Assembly (NCBI GenBank): GCA_947491945.1
Contig: CANLLN010000036.1
Location: 1 to 41,453, forward strand
DNA from: an uncultured Carboxylicivirga sp.
GTDB lineage: Bacteria; Bacteroidota; Bacteroidia; Bacteroidales; Marinilabiliaceae
Length of the DNA: 41,453 nucleotides
Reading direction: 5' to 3'
Part shown: positions 27,629 to 36,545 of the stretch, in pieces
How the letters are laid out: each line of letters starts with the position of its first letter
Position numbering within the stretch: position 1 is the first letter of the stretch
Notes under the pieces: model-generated
The model's input: only the letters and a program-made list of their open reading frames with translations
What the model was told of the DNA's origin: nothing
Database searches by the model: none
Made by a program: the position numbers and the translations under genes

Positions 27629-29671
27629 TTAAAGCCATCCATCACCATTGCGCACAGTGATGTAAAAAGTTTGTTCCCGACCATCGCTGGCCTTCACCGT
27701 AACCATGGTGGAACCAATCATTAATCCGGAGAAAGAAAAAGTCACCTGATCATCAGTGCTTGCCGTTGCTACCGATTGATCTGTTACCCTACAACTAAAA
27801 GTAAGCCCCTGAGATCCCGTAAAATAGCGGGCAAAATTAATTCGTGATAAGCCTTCGACAGCCACCAGTACATTGGGTACCTTCATTTCTACACCAGCTC
27901 CTTCAACGGCTTTCAAAAGTTTGTAAGCATTAATAATTCCGGCACCCATCTGTCCCTTGTATGACTCGGGCTGCATCTGCATGGGTGCTGTAAAACCATA
28001 ATTAGCATAGTTAATATAATAAGTCTTGGTATCGGCAAAATACGACTCCAAAGTAGCATCTGATACTGCATTCATCACCATATTGCGAAATTCGTCGGCC
28101 CGAAAGTGACGATTTAACTGAGCGGCATAAGACAGACCTAAGGCCACTACGCCTGATACATGTGGACAGGCCATAGATGTGCCTTCCATGTATCCGTAAT
28201 ACTCTCCTTCGAAGGGCGGAACGGTTGATAATATCTTACCTTCATCGCAAAGATGATAATCGCCATCACCACCGGGTGCTGCAATACTTGCTCCATGCCC
28301 ATAATTAGAAAAGCACGAGGGAGTACCGTCTGCTGCCAATGAGGTAACTGAGATATAATCGGGGTAAGCACTTGGGTAACCCGCCATCGCAGCACTTTCG
28401 TTACCACTGGCAAATACCACAATACCACCATCAATCACACCATTGGGCGATCCGGCATTATGAATAAAATAATCTAGTGCTTCTTTTTCCAGCGGTGCAT
28501 TCTCCAGCCATTGCTCATCGCTGGTAAAACCGGGCATATATTCAATTGGGTTGGCCAAGCCGGAGTTGTATCCCCAGCTACACTGCAACACGACAGCCCC
28601 ATTATCTGCCGCATATTTTATGGCCATGGCCTCCTGATACATCGACACACTACGACTGTTATCAAACACTTGACAGGACATGATTTTAACACCACTATTA
28701 ACGGTTCCGTCACCTCCTGCGACGCCACTCACACCTGTTCCGTTATTATTAACGGCAGCAATGGTGCCGGCCACGTGTGTTCCGTGTCCTGTATCCATAG
28801 GGCCGTTATAGGTAATCAAACCACGATCGGTTACAAAGTTAAAACCATAACGATCACCGGCATAGCCGTTGCCATCAGCATCCTCATCGGAGGCGAAGGT
28901 CTCCCCTTCATTCACCCACATATTGGCCTTCAAATCCGGATGATTGAACATTACTCCTTCGTCAAGCACCGCCACAATAATGGAGGGATCACCGGTACAA
29001 AGCTCCCAGGCTTCCTTACATCCTACATCCATACCCTGAATGGCCTGAACAATCTCATCGCCATACTGATTGGTGGTTCCATCGGCCAACAGACGGCCAT
29101 TGTTCACATAGCCCCACTGAGCAGCCAGGCCAGGATCGTTAAAGCCGGCAACACGGCTCTGCTTGAGCGCTGCCTTGGTGGCAGGCTGCATGCCTGTAGC
29201 ACGTTGCTCGGGATTGTAAGCACGACGAATTGGGTGACTGTACTGAACCTTGTCAACCCCTTCCATGCCGGCCAGCTGACGGGCTACCTTTTGCAGATCG
29301 GCAGCCTCATCAAAATGCACCACATACCAACGGTTAAGACCCTTTTCGCGGGTTTGCATCTCCTTGCTTTTATCTACCGGAAATACACGCTTAAGCTGTC
29401 GTGTTCCAATTTGGGTAAGTACCCGATCAACCTCCTCAAGACCTGAGTGTTTAAGGCCGATACCGGCTGATTTAAGGGCTACCTTCTCAAAAGCACTGGT
29501 CGCAGTGCCATTAAACTTCACCAATATTTCACCTTTAATGGCACCCTGTGGCACGTTAATGATCGGTGCTGCCTCCTGTTCGAGTGACTTCAGGTCATCA
29601 TCTATAGTACTGCGACTGCAAGCTACAAGAACCAGCATTAGGGCAGACAATAATAAAATATATTGTTTCAT
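27629..29671 (-). CDS. Subtilisin-like (S8) serine protease lipoprotein
   Basis: This 680-aa lipoprotein has signal MKQYILLLSALMLVLVAC (lipid cysteine C18). Residues about 40-150 form a fervidolysin-type propeptide (KGEILVKFNG, WYVVHFDEAADLQKVARQLAGMEGVDKVQYSHPIRR). The catalytic domain spans about 175-590, with D237 in VAVLDEGV, H296 in GHGTHVAGT, oxyanion N424 in ASGNESA and S499 in GTSMACPHVSG, so the triad is complete. The last 85 residues form a small Ig-like beta domain (NVLVAVEGLSRINFARYF ... GSTMVTVKASDGREQTFYITV). It is the only enzyme in the nine-gene SusCD operon. A surface- or periplasm-anchored protease beside a SusCD pair suggests that the imported material is peptide; maturation of the neighbouring lipoproteins is an alternative. 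Confidence 0.92.
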   Translation of the reverse strand: MKQYILLLSALMLVLVACSRSTIDDDLKSLEQEAAPIINVPQGAIKGEILVKFNGTATSAFEKVALKSAGIGLKHSGLEEVDRVLTQIGTRQLKRVFPVDKSKEMQTREKGLNRWYVVHFDEAADLQKVARQLAGMEGVDKVQYSHPIRRAYNPEQRATGMQPATKAALKQSRVAGFNDPGLAAQWGYVNNGRLLADGTTNQYGDEIVQAIQGMDVGCKEAWELCTGDPSIIVAVLDEGVMFNHPDLKANMWVNEGETFASDEDADGNGYAGDRYGFNFVTDRGLITYNGPMDTGHGTHVAGTIAAVNNNGTGVSGVAGGDGTVNSGVKIMSCQVFDNSRSVSMYQEAMAIKYAADNGAVVLQCSWGYNSGLANPIEYMPGFTSDEQWLENAPLEKEALDYFIHNAGSPNGVIDGGIVVFASGNESAAMAGYPSAYPDYISVTSLAADGTPSCFSNYGHGASIAAPGGDGDYHLCDEGKILSTVPPFEGEYYGYMEGTSMACPHVSGVVALGLSYAAQLNRHFRADEFRNMVMNAVSDATLESYFADTKTYYINYANYGFTAPMQMQPESYKGQMGAGIINAYKLLKAVEGAGVEMKVPNVLVAVEGLSRINFARYFTGSQGLTFSCRVTDQSVATASTDDQVTFSFSGLMIGSTMVTVKASDGREQTFYITVRNGDGWL

Positions 29672-29690
29672 TTCTTTAATTTTTAAGCGT

Positions 29691-31373
29691 CTATTCTAAA
29701 TATTCAGGCCTTGCTGCCGGATAAAATTCATAGAAATACTCCATATTTTCCGGTGCATTATCAAAGCGTGGCACATTGCCGTTACGGTCGTAACCATTCT
29801 CCTGGGTGAAAATTTTCATATCAGGAAGGAAATCGTTGAGTCGCGGGTGGTACAGCAACCAATCAGGCAGATTACCACTGAGGAAATTCAGGTTTAATGC
29901 CAGCTCTTTGATATTGGGTAACACACGAGGTATTTCGGTCATCAATCGTTGCTTATTGGCTTCTGATGCACTATTGAGTGTATCATTGGCCGCTATTTGC
30001 TCAGCTGTATAGTATTTGGCATTCCAGCCTTTCATATCCGGCAATTCGCCATAGATATAGCCATACGAAAGGTGCAGATATTCCAGTTTTTCCCACTCAA
30101 ACAGTCTAGTAATCTGAGATGCCGGAATACGCATTCCCCAGTTAGCCTGCCATACATCATCGCGCAGATCTTTTTTTGTATCGTAACGACGCATACCGCC
30201 CAAATTCAGTGCAATAAGCTTTGGAAAGTTGTAATTGCTAATGGAGTAAGGCAGCGAAGTAAAGTTATTGGCAGTTAAGTTTAAGCTTTCTAAAGTTGCC
30301 TTAGGCTTTGTCAACTCCAGATTGGGATTGATATCAGTAATGCCATAGGATCCAATCGTAAGATGCTTCAGGTACTCTAACTCGGCCAGCGCAGGTCCCA
30401 TCATCAAGCGATCGGGCAAGATATGGCGGTTAGCATTACCATAGATCACCAGGGACTCAAGGTAACGCAACTTACCCAGTTCCATGGGCAGGCCTTCCTT
30501 AGTATTAATCAGACGCATATCCAAGCGGCGTACGCGACCTACCATTTCAGGACTTACCCCTTCATCTGTTTTTTCCCACACGCTAATTCCATCCCAAAAG
30601 TCAATCTTATCAGTCATATCCCAACTGACCATACCGTTGAGCTTTTCTTTGATAATGATTAAAGCAAGCGAGTCACCGGCACGGTTATCCTCAATAAGCG
30701 GTGCAGCCTCCTGCATTACATTCAGTACAACCTCCTGCTCTAGCACGTCCTCTTCGTATACCGGCACAAAGTTGATGGCTACCTCACGGGCTTGCGGCTC
30801 AGTATTCATCTCCCAGTTAAAACGAACCTTTGTCGTTTGTGGACGCGCTCCATAATCGAGTGTCACATCAGGTTGTTTCTCCAGCTTAATCCAGCTCTGT
30901 GATTCATAGGGAATCTCTACTTTAAAATCGACGTTTGTTGTAACGTCAATTTCAAAATATCGCTTCCCATATTTTCCCATATTGGCCACTTCCACCTGTT
31001 GGGTGCTTAGGCCAATCATCTTACCAAAGCCGGTTTGATGCACGGCCACATCCTGCACCGGCTGATTCGCGGGTAAAAAAGTGATCTGTGCCTCCCTTAT
31101 CTCGTTGGATAAGCTGGTATCAACTACCACATCGCACTCCACATTACCAAAGCCATTGGAAGGTACTACCTTAATCCAGGGTTGATTAACCCTTACTACC
31201 CATTTACTGCCTGAGCTTACTTTAATTACCTGCGTACCTCCCTCGGCACCCAGGGTCAGCTCGCTTGTATCAATCGAAAAACCTGAGATGGCGTTATCAT
31301 CCGAATCATCGCAAGCGATGACCAGACAAGACACTAACAACAGGCCGAAAGCATATTTTAAGAATCGTTTCAT
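29691..31373 (-). CDS. BACON-domain and leucine-rich-repeat lipoprotein
   Basis: This 560-aa lipoprotein has its lipid cysteine at C21 (CLVIAC) followed by DDSDDN. Two BACON-type beta-sandwiches come first (about 30-115 with GGTQVIKVSSGSKWVVRVNQPWIKVVPSNG, and about 118-222 with QSWIKLE and AREVAINFVPV). An LRR cap-like segment follows (SLALIIIKEKLNGMVSWD ... IDFWDGISVWE ... GRVRRLDMRL, about 234-290). Irregular leucine-rich repeats run to about residue 515 (LESLVIYGNANRHILP, LESLNLTANNFTSLP, LEYLHLSYGYIYGELP, IKELALNLNFLSGNLP). BACON domains are thought to bind carbohydrate or mucin in this phylum, and LRRs bind protein or peptide. It lies 30 bases after another LRR lipoprotein and 19 bases before the S8 protease. 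A surface receptor role is inferred. Confidence 0.85.
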   Translation of the reverse strand: MKRFLKYAFGLLLVSCLVIACDDSDDNAISGFSIDTSELTLGAEGGTQVIKVSSGSKWVVRVNQPWIKVVPSNGFGNVECDVVVDTSLSNEIREAQITFLPANQPVQDVAVHQTGFGKMIGLSTQQVEVANMGKYGKRYFEIDVTTNVDFKVEIPYESQSWIKLEKQPDVTLDYGARPQTTKVRFNWEMNTEPQAREVAINFVPVYEEDVLEQEVVLNVMQEAAPLIEDNRAGDSLALIIIKEKLNGMVSWDMTDKIDFWDGISVWEKTDEGVSPEMVGRVRRLDMRLINTKEGLPMELGKLRYLESLVIYGNANRHILPDRLMMGPALAELEYLKHLTIGSYGITDINPNLELTKPKATLESLNLTANNFTSLPYSISNYNFPKLIALNLGGMRRYDTKKDLRDDVWQANWGMRIPASQITRLFEWEKLEYLHLSYGYIYGELPDMKGWNAKYYTAEQIAANDTLNSASEANKQRLMTEIPRVLPNIKELALNLNFLSGNLPDWLLYHPRLNDFLPDMKIFTQENGYDRNGNVPRFDNAPENMEYFYEFYPAARPEYLE

Positions 31374-31403
31374 CTGCTATATTTTTTTCTTTAGATAATC
31401 GTT

Positions 31404-34013
31404 TTAGATAAGATCTAAGTAATCGCACCCTCTGATATCCTGTGTACGGTCGTAAATCAGATTGTAATAACCTGCTCTTATGTACGGACACACATTTGAA
31501 ATATCAATGGAGATATTGGGGTTATCTTTAATCTCGAACATGTAAATGTTTGGTGAGATGGTATCGTCAACCTTACGCAGATCATTACCACCTAAATAAA
31601 GGGCACGCAGACTCGGACAAGTGCTGATACCCTTAGGCCACTGTCGCATGATACGCAAACCGTCGGCATCGCGCTGATTTCGGAAAGCAAACACCGTAAG
31701 ACGTGATACATTGAGCGGGCCACGCGGAATATGATCAAAACGATTATGACTCAGATCAATGCCATAGAGATACGGCAGTGTTACTGCATTAAAATCACTA
31801 GGCAACTCCGTTAGTTCATTAAACGTAAGATCCAATGACTCCAAAAAGAAACTATTTTCACCACTGAGCACCCCTTTGGGGAATGTCTTCATGCCATTGC
31901 CACGCAGGTTAAGCATTTTAATGGTTGAATTGCTGGAAGCAAATTCCGCGGGAAATGCCGATAAACGGTTACCCGCAAGTACAAGGGTAGTAACTCTAAT
32001 ACCATTATAACTATCGCCCCCTTCGATGCTGCTGATTTCGTTGAATGAGAAATCTACCGACTCCATGGTGAACATGCTGCGCGCATTAAAAATATCGGGG
32101 AACACAGTAAGCTTGTTATGGGCAAACGAGAAGGTTTCCACATCCTCATAACCACAGTAATAGCCATCAATAGTAGGAATTTCAGTAATCTGGTTATGAT
32201 CCATATTAAGCTGCACCAGATTAATTTCCTTACCGAATGCTGGAATCCTTACCAGCTCGTTGTAGGCACAGTCGAGCTTACCCAGCTTTTTGAAATTACG
32301 AATACTGCCAGGCAAAGTAGTCAGGCGGTTGTTGCGTAGGTATAAAATCTGCAGCTTAGCCGCCGTAGGCGATTGTGCCAACTGATCGAGTCCTGCTTCA
32401 AAGGCGGCCGCAGGCACTTGCGGATTATTAGCCAGGTTAAGCAGTTCAATATTGGGCATGGTGAACAAAGCGGCAGGAAGTGCCGTCATCGAAGGACAGT
32501 TGTACAACTCCACATCGGTGAGGTCGATCATCAGCGAAAAGTCTGTACCCGGATCAAAATCGCTGAACTTACCATTGGCAATAAAAAGCTGCTGTAACTT
32601 GGTAAGCTTTGATATCTCACTTGACACACCCGTGATACCATTGGTCAAGGTGCCCGTCACCACATCTTTGGTAGAGATAGAAGGCATGCCGTTGGCCGGT
32701 GCCTCAGCAGGCGTATTATCACCCATTAGCTCAAAACCAAAACGAAGCGGCTCAGAGAAGGAAGCTTTCACATCCTTTTTTATAAAGCGATTGTAGTAAT
32801 CGTTGCGCCAGGCCAACTTCTGCGCCGGCGATACTTCGCCTTCCCACTGCTCGGGCATATTACCACCTACAGGATCGGAGTGTGTACCCAGCGTTAAAAC
32901 GGTAAGCTCAGTAAGCTGACCAATAGCAGCCGGCACCTTACCACGAGCGCCAAAAGAACCCAGGTTAAGCACTGCAACACGTCCTTTGGCATTAAGCCCC
33001 ACACCGGGCTGTTGTCCCCACAGGTCAATCTCTTTATTAAAGTCCCAGTTAGTTCCCACGGGAAACTGCTGATCTTCGTAGCTCCAGTTGGGTCCATCCA
33101 ATGCTTCCCATATCTGGCGTAAGGCCAGGTAATCCTGAATATAGGCGGCACTGCGATGTATATTTACAGCCACATCAACACCTGTGTGCGCATTGTCTTT
33201 AACTTCAAAAAGTGTCTCATCCAACAGCATGTCAGCATCCAGAGTTCTTTTGTTTGCATCGTATAAAGTATACGAAAGCACTTTGTACTGTCCGGCCTTC
33301 AGCGAAAGGATAGAATCGCTTTTGGCCACCCCAGTGAGCACTCCTTCATCATTGTACATCTGCTGATAACTAAACGGCAGATAACCCAGTGTTTTTTTAG
33401 CCTTGTTAAACTGATTCTCAAGATAAAGGGTGGCGTAGCGCACCTGCGAGAACTGATATTTATCCGCATTGGCGGCCGCTTTGGCCTCCGCAACAATGTT
33501 CTTCTTCAGGCTGAATGAGGCACTGCCTCGCTCCACTACTTTTACCACAATATCCTGCACCGTTAAGCCTCCCTTGGTAACCCCAAGCACAGTTTTTTCC
33601 TCGGGCTCACCCGAAAAGATAGGCTTCAGCTCCTGCCCCTCTGCTTTATAAAGGAAAAATCCTACCACGGCATAGTCTCCGGCCATCAGCTTCAGCTTAT
33701 CGCTGCGCAGACCCAATTCCGGGTGACCGCCCATGGCACGCAGGCTTACAGTTTGTGTCACCTCACTACCATCCTGATTGTTAAGCAGTACTATCTTCAT
33801 TTTTTCGGCCTCCCCCAAATACTGAAGCCTGTTGCTTTCTATTGCACTCGATTTTAAGTAGGAACCGCTCTTGAAAAGCTTAAACTGAGCGTATCCATAC
33901 TCGGCCTGCAAACTTTCGACATCATCGTCGGAGCAAGCACCGAAGGTCAATGACAGTGCCATTAACCAGCCGAATAACACAAGGCCTTTTATACTCATTA
34001 TTTTAGATTTCAT
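31404..34013 (-). CDS. DUF4458-like and leucine-rich-repeat lipoprotein
   Basis: The ATG at 34013 gives 869 aa and a normal lipoprotein signal (MKSKIMSIKGLVLFGWLMALSLTFGAC, lipid cysteine C27, then SDDDVE); the open frame extends 13 codons further without a plausible signal. Residues about 34-155 and 165-290 look like two related DUF4458-type beta domains (MKIVLLNNQDGSEVTQTVSL; KLMAGDYAVVGFFLY matched by SLKAGQYKVLSYTLYD). A cap-like segment follows (YLALRQIWEALDGPNWSYE, about 295-313, with IDLWGQQPGVGLNAKGRVAVLNLG), then about a dozen leucine-rich repeats to residue 850 (LQILYLRNNRLTTLPGS, LVQLNMDHNQITEIP, IKMLNLRGNGMKTFPKG). The LRR ladder should bind a protein or peptide partner at the cell surface. 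DUF4458 assignment is moderately sure; LRRs are certain. Confidence 0.85.
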   Translation of the reverse strand: MKSKIMSIKGLVLFGWLMALSLTFGACSDDDVESLQAEYGYAQFKLFKSGSYLKSSAIESNRLQYLGEAEKMKIVLLNNQDGSEVTQTVSLRAMGGHPELGLRSDKLKLMAGDYAVVGFFLYKAEGQELKPIFSGEPEEKTVLGVTKGGLTVQDIVVKVVERGSASFSLKKNIVAEAKAAANADKYQFSQVRYATLYLENQFNKAKKTLGYLPFSYQQMYNDEGVLTGVAKSDSILSLKAGQYKVLSYTLYDANKRTLDADMLLDETLFEVKDNAHTGVDVAVNIHRSAAYIQDYLALRQIWEALDGPNWSYEDQQFPVGTNWDFNKEIDLWGQQPGVGLNAKGRVAVLNLGSFGARGKVPAAIGQLTELTVLTLGTHSDPVGGNMPEQWEGEVSPAQKLAWRNDYYNRFIKKDVKASFSEPLRFGFELMGDNTPAEAPANGMPSISTKDVVTGTLTNGITGVSSEISKLTKLQQLFIANGKFSDFDPGTDFSLMIDLTDVELYNCPSMTALPAALFTMPNIELLNLANNPQVPAAAFEAGLDQLAQSPTAAKLQILYLRNNRLTTLPGSIRNFKKLGKLDCAYNELVRIPAFGKEINLVQLNMDHNQITEIPTIDGYYCGYEDVETFSFAHNKLTVFPDIFNARSMFTMESVDFSFNEISSIEGGDSYNGIRVTTLVLAGNRLSAFPAEFASSNSTIKMLNLRGNGMKTFPKGVLSGENSFFLESLDLTFNELTELPSDFNAVTLPYLYGIDLSHNRFDHIPRGPLNVSRLTVFAFRNQRDADGLRIMRQWPKGISTCPSLRALYLGGNDLRKVDDTISPNIYMFEIKDNPNISIDISNVCPYIRAGYYNLIYDRTQDIRGCDYLDLI

Positions 34014-34039
34014 AGGTCTAAAATTTATTTTTTTATTGA

Positions 34040-34074
34040 TGTCGGATACCACACACCGTTGCGGGCATCCGACA
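34040..34074 (-). promoter_or_regulatory. Intra-operon hairpin upstream of the DUF4458/LRR gene
   Basis: TGTCGGATACC and GGCATCCGACA (34040-34050, 34064-34074) form an 11-bp stem with one G-U around a 13-base loop. It occupies the junction of two operon genes. A-rich rather than U-rich sequence follows on the minus transcript, so it is more likely a processing or stabilising element than a terminator. Confidence 0.6.
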
Positions 34075-34080
34075 GTAACT

Positions 34081-35613
34081 TTAATATCGTGTAATTAAAA
34101 GGACGCCATACACCGAACCCTGCTCCGGATCTATGAACTGAACACCCATCATGGTAGGACCTGTTACATCAGGCCCAATGCCCATAATCTCGGCATCCAG
34201 CATAGCACCATATACTTCCACATTTTGCCACACATCAAAACCACTGGACATGATATAATAACCGGTAAATCCGCGGGGCTTAGCAATGATATAATCATAG
34301 CTTATGCCCAAGGGTAACGATAGTATAGAAACATTGCTTGTACCGTATTTCTGAATCAGCTCTGCCTCACTCATATCGCCAATAGCATCCATATAACTGA
34401 TGGTCTCAATTACTGCACCACCTGCATCGTAGAGCGGTTCGAAGTTACCATCGGTAACATCAAAGCCGTTTGTTAATGAGGGATTAGCAGACTGACTAAA
34501 ACGACCGGCCAGATATTGCACATATTCATAGACGATACCTTCGCTGGTAGAAAGCACCTGGTTGGCAAAATCGGCTTTCACGGTTTCATACACAGCATTG
34601 GGAAATATCATTAAAAAAGCATTGCGAATATCAGCCGGGTTGGGCGAGACATACACATCCATATTGCCTTTGGAGTCGTCATCCACAAAAATCCAGCTAT
34701 CAGCCTCATCCATAATGGTGAAGGTGTATTCATACTCCCAGGTCATCTCATTCATCCCTTCAATGTAATCAACATACACTGCGGTATATTGATCGTTGCG
34801 AGCAATAACACTCAAGGGCATAGGAGCGGGTGCATCCTGCCCCAACAGGTTATAGCTGCCACCATCGTGCGAAAAGGTAATTGCATGCCCAATTGCATTC
34901 TCGTTGCTAAACTCTATTTTATCGGCTGGCATACCATCATAGCGTACCGGCAACTCAGCCATTACTTCACCTTCTTTATTTCTAAATGTAAGTACATCCT
35001 CCCAGGCAGATTTACGGTATTCGATTCCGGTGGCAAGATCAGGCTTTATCTCCACTTCCTGACCGGCTTCAGCATAGGAATTTGTCATTGAGAAATCTAA
35101 TGCGGGCATTGCCTCCAGCACCCAATCAGCATTGGCACTGATCAGCAGCACGCTGTCGCCTGAATAATCCTGCACAAAAGGATGCTCAGCACTGTACTTA
35201 ACCGTTTTATCGGCATTGTAAGCGTACAATTCGTAACCTGTTTGTGGGCGTGTTACTTCAAAAATGACGGCATCCTCGCCACCCATTATCAAGGTCAGTT
35301 CGGCTTTATAGTCCTTATGCACCGCCGATGCCTCATTCGTAATATAAATGTTCACCGAAGCAGACCCGGCCTTTCCGGAGCAGCTATAACGCGCTTGCCC
35401 TTCCTCTTCAAAACGACACCAAAGAGCCGAAGAAGTCAAAGTCCAATCGTTACTAGCCTCAAAACTAAGTGCCTTTGTTTCGCCCACATCACCGGCTACC
35501 TGCTGGAGCGTTGGAAAAATGGGCGTGCTTTCATCACTGTCATCATCGCAAGCCCAGGTAATGAGCGCGACAGAAGCAATCAGAAACCACAAATAAAATT
35601 TAATATTCTTCAT
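34081..35613 (-). CDS. Lipoprotein of unknown function with N-terminal BACON-like domains
   Basis: This 510-aa lipoprotein has its lipid cysteine at C22 (ALITWAC) followed by DDDSDES. Residues about 35-120 look BACON-like (ALSFEASNDWTLTSSALWCRF, NIYITNEASAVHKDYKAELTLIMGGEDAVIFEVTRPQ). A second similar unit spans about 125-230 (SVLLISANADWVLEAMP ... YRKSAWEDVLTFRNKEGEVMAELPVRYDG). The remaining roughly 280 residues show no motif I recognise; an acidic run is present (SWIFVDDDSKG), and the family may be one of the Bacteroidota DUFs found beside SusCD (DUF5003-like is a guess). It lies 18 bases after the upstream lipoprotein gene, so it is in the operon. A surface-binding accessory of the SusCD pair is the likely role. 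Confidence 0.75.
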   Translation of the reverse strand: MKNIKFYLWFLIASVALITWACDDDSDESTPIFPTLQQVAGDVGETKALSFEASNDWTLTSSALWCRFEEEGQARYSCSGKAGSASVNIYITNEASAVHKDYKAELTLIMGGEDAVIFEVTRPQTGYELYAYNADKTVKYSAEHPFVQDYSGDSVLLISANADWVLEAMPALDFSMTNSYAEAGQEVEIKPDLATGIEYRKSAWEDVLTFRNKEGEVMAELPVRYDGMPADKIEFSNENAIGHAITFSHDGGSYNLLGQDAPAPMPLSVIARNDQYTAVYVDYIEGMNEMTWEYEYTFTIMDEADSWIFVDDDSKGNMDVYVSPNPADIRNAFLMIFPNAVYETVKADFANQVLSTSEGIVYEYVQYLAGRFSQSANPSLTNGFDVTDGNFEPLYDAGGAVIETISYMDAIGDMSEAELIQKYGTSNVSILSLPLGISYDYIIAKPRGFTGYYIMSSGFDVWQNVEVYGAMLDAEIMGIGPDVTGPTMMGVQFIDPEQGSVYGVLLITRY

Positions 35614-35631
35614 CTGTTACAACTTTCTTTT

Positions 35632-36522
35632 TTAATATCCTTGTTTCTTCAGGCGCTCAGCCTCTTCATCACTGATCCATTCGATAACGTTAACATAGTT
35701 ACCCACAGTACCCACATCATCAACATAAACAGCTGCATACTGCACTACAAAACGCTGACAAACGTTATAGTAAGATATATAAGAAGGAATGGGTGCCACC
35801 ATCAACTTACCATTACCATGTATGGTACCAAAGGCCTCGGCCGTGCTTCCTAACACCTGAGGTGCCATAGATACGAAAGGCTCCAATGGATTACTGCTAT
35901 CAAGACTTATTTCTATATCATAACCCTTATAGAAGAAATCACGAATTACAATACTGTTATCCTCAACATTAAGCATATCAGAGTGCACCAAACGAAAATC
36001 TGTATTTCCCATGTACTCGCGGAAGAAGGTAGAAGTGACCTTACAATATCCGGTAAAGGCCGCCATATCAAAAGGACAGGACTTGAGCATTTGCACCCGA
36101 GTGCGGGTACCATACTCCTCCCATCTAACGGCGTCTTCCACAATCAGCTTGAATGAAATGGACAATTCATCGTCTTCACTAATATTCTCAACCAGGCCTC
36201 TGATCTTCAAATCAGCAGCACGCTCCCCCGCTTTGATGGTCACCGAGTTGGAGGCCAGCTCGTAATGAATCCCCTCCACGGCACTACTATTCTCATCATC
36301 AATTTCAACGGCATAGGTACGATCCCGGTCGCTAGCCACGGTTGAAGCGATGGGCACATGCAAGTAGGTCTCACTGTCGGACACTGGGAAGTAAGTTAAA
36401 GTGTCGGAAAACATCACGTACTCCGGCCCGTCATAGGTAACCCGGTCGGCCGTACCATCGCAGGATGGCAGGGCAATAATAAGCGTAGCGATAAACGCAA
36501 ATACTGCTACTATTTGTTTCAT
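35632..36522 (-). CDS. SusCD-associated lipoprotein (DUF4984-like)
   Basis: The ATG at 36522 gives 296 aa with lipoprotein signal MKQIVAVFAFIATLIIALPSC (lipid cysteine C21). An upstream in-frame ATG at 36546 overlaps the susD stop codon (TAATG) and would add eight residues, so translational coupling is possible and the start is not settled. Residues about 35-140 resemble a Calx-beta/DUF4843-type beta-sandwich (YVMFSDTLTYFPVSDSE, YAVEIDDENSSAVEGIHYEL, SVTIKAGERAADLKIRGLVE). The C-terminal half (FTGYCKVTSTFFREYMGN ... ISLDSSNPLEPFVSMAPQVLG) is typical of lipoproteins encoded just after susD. Such proteins generally form extra surface-binding subunits. Family label moderate; role inferred. Confidence 0.75.
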   Translation of the reverse strand: MKQIVAVFAFIATLIIALPSCDGTADRVTYDGPEYVMFSDTLTYFPVSDSETYLHVPIASTVASDRDRTYAVEIDDENSSAVEGIHYELASNSVTIKAGERAADLKIRGLVENISEDDELSISFKLIVEDAVRWEEYGTRTRVQMLKSCPFDMAAFTGYCKVTSTFFREYMGNTDFRLVHSDMLNVEDNSIVIRDFFYKGYDIEISLDSSNPLEPFVSMAPQVLGSTAEAFGTIHGNGKLMVAPIPSYISYYNVCQRFVVQYAAVYVDDVGTVGNYVNVIEWISDEEAERLKKQGY

Positions 36523-36545
36523 TTTTATCAGTTTATCGGTATACA

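Noticed and set aside
28511-29446. 311-codon open frame on the plus strand
   Set aside because: It lies wholly inside the S8 protease gene in antisense; its composition (rich in His, Ile, Thr) and lack of any domain mark it as a shadow of the real gene.
35182-35853. 223-codon plus-strand open frame
   Set aside because: Antisense to two well-supported lipoprotein genes, with no recognisable motif.
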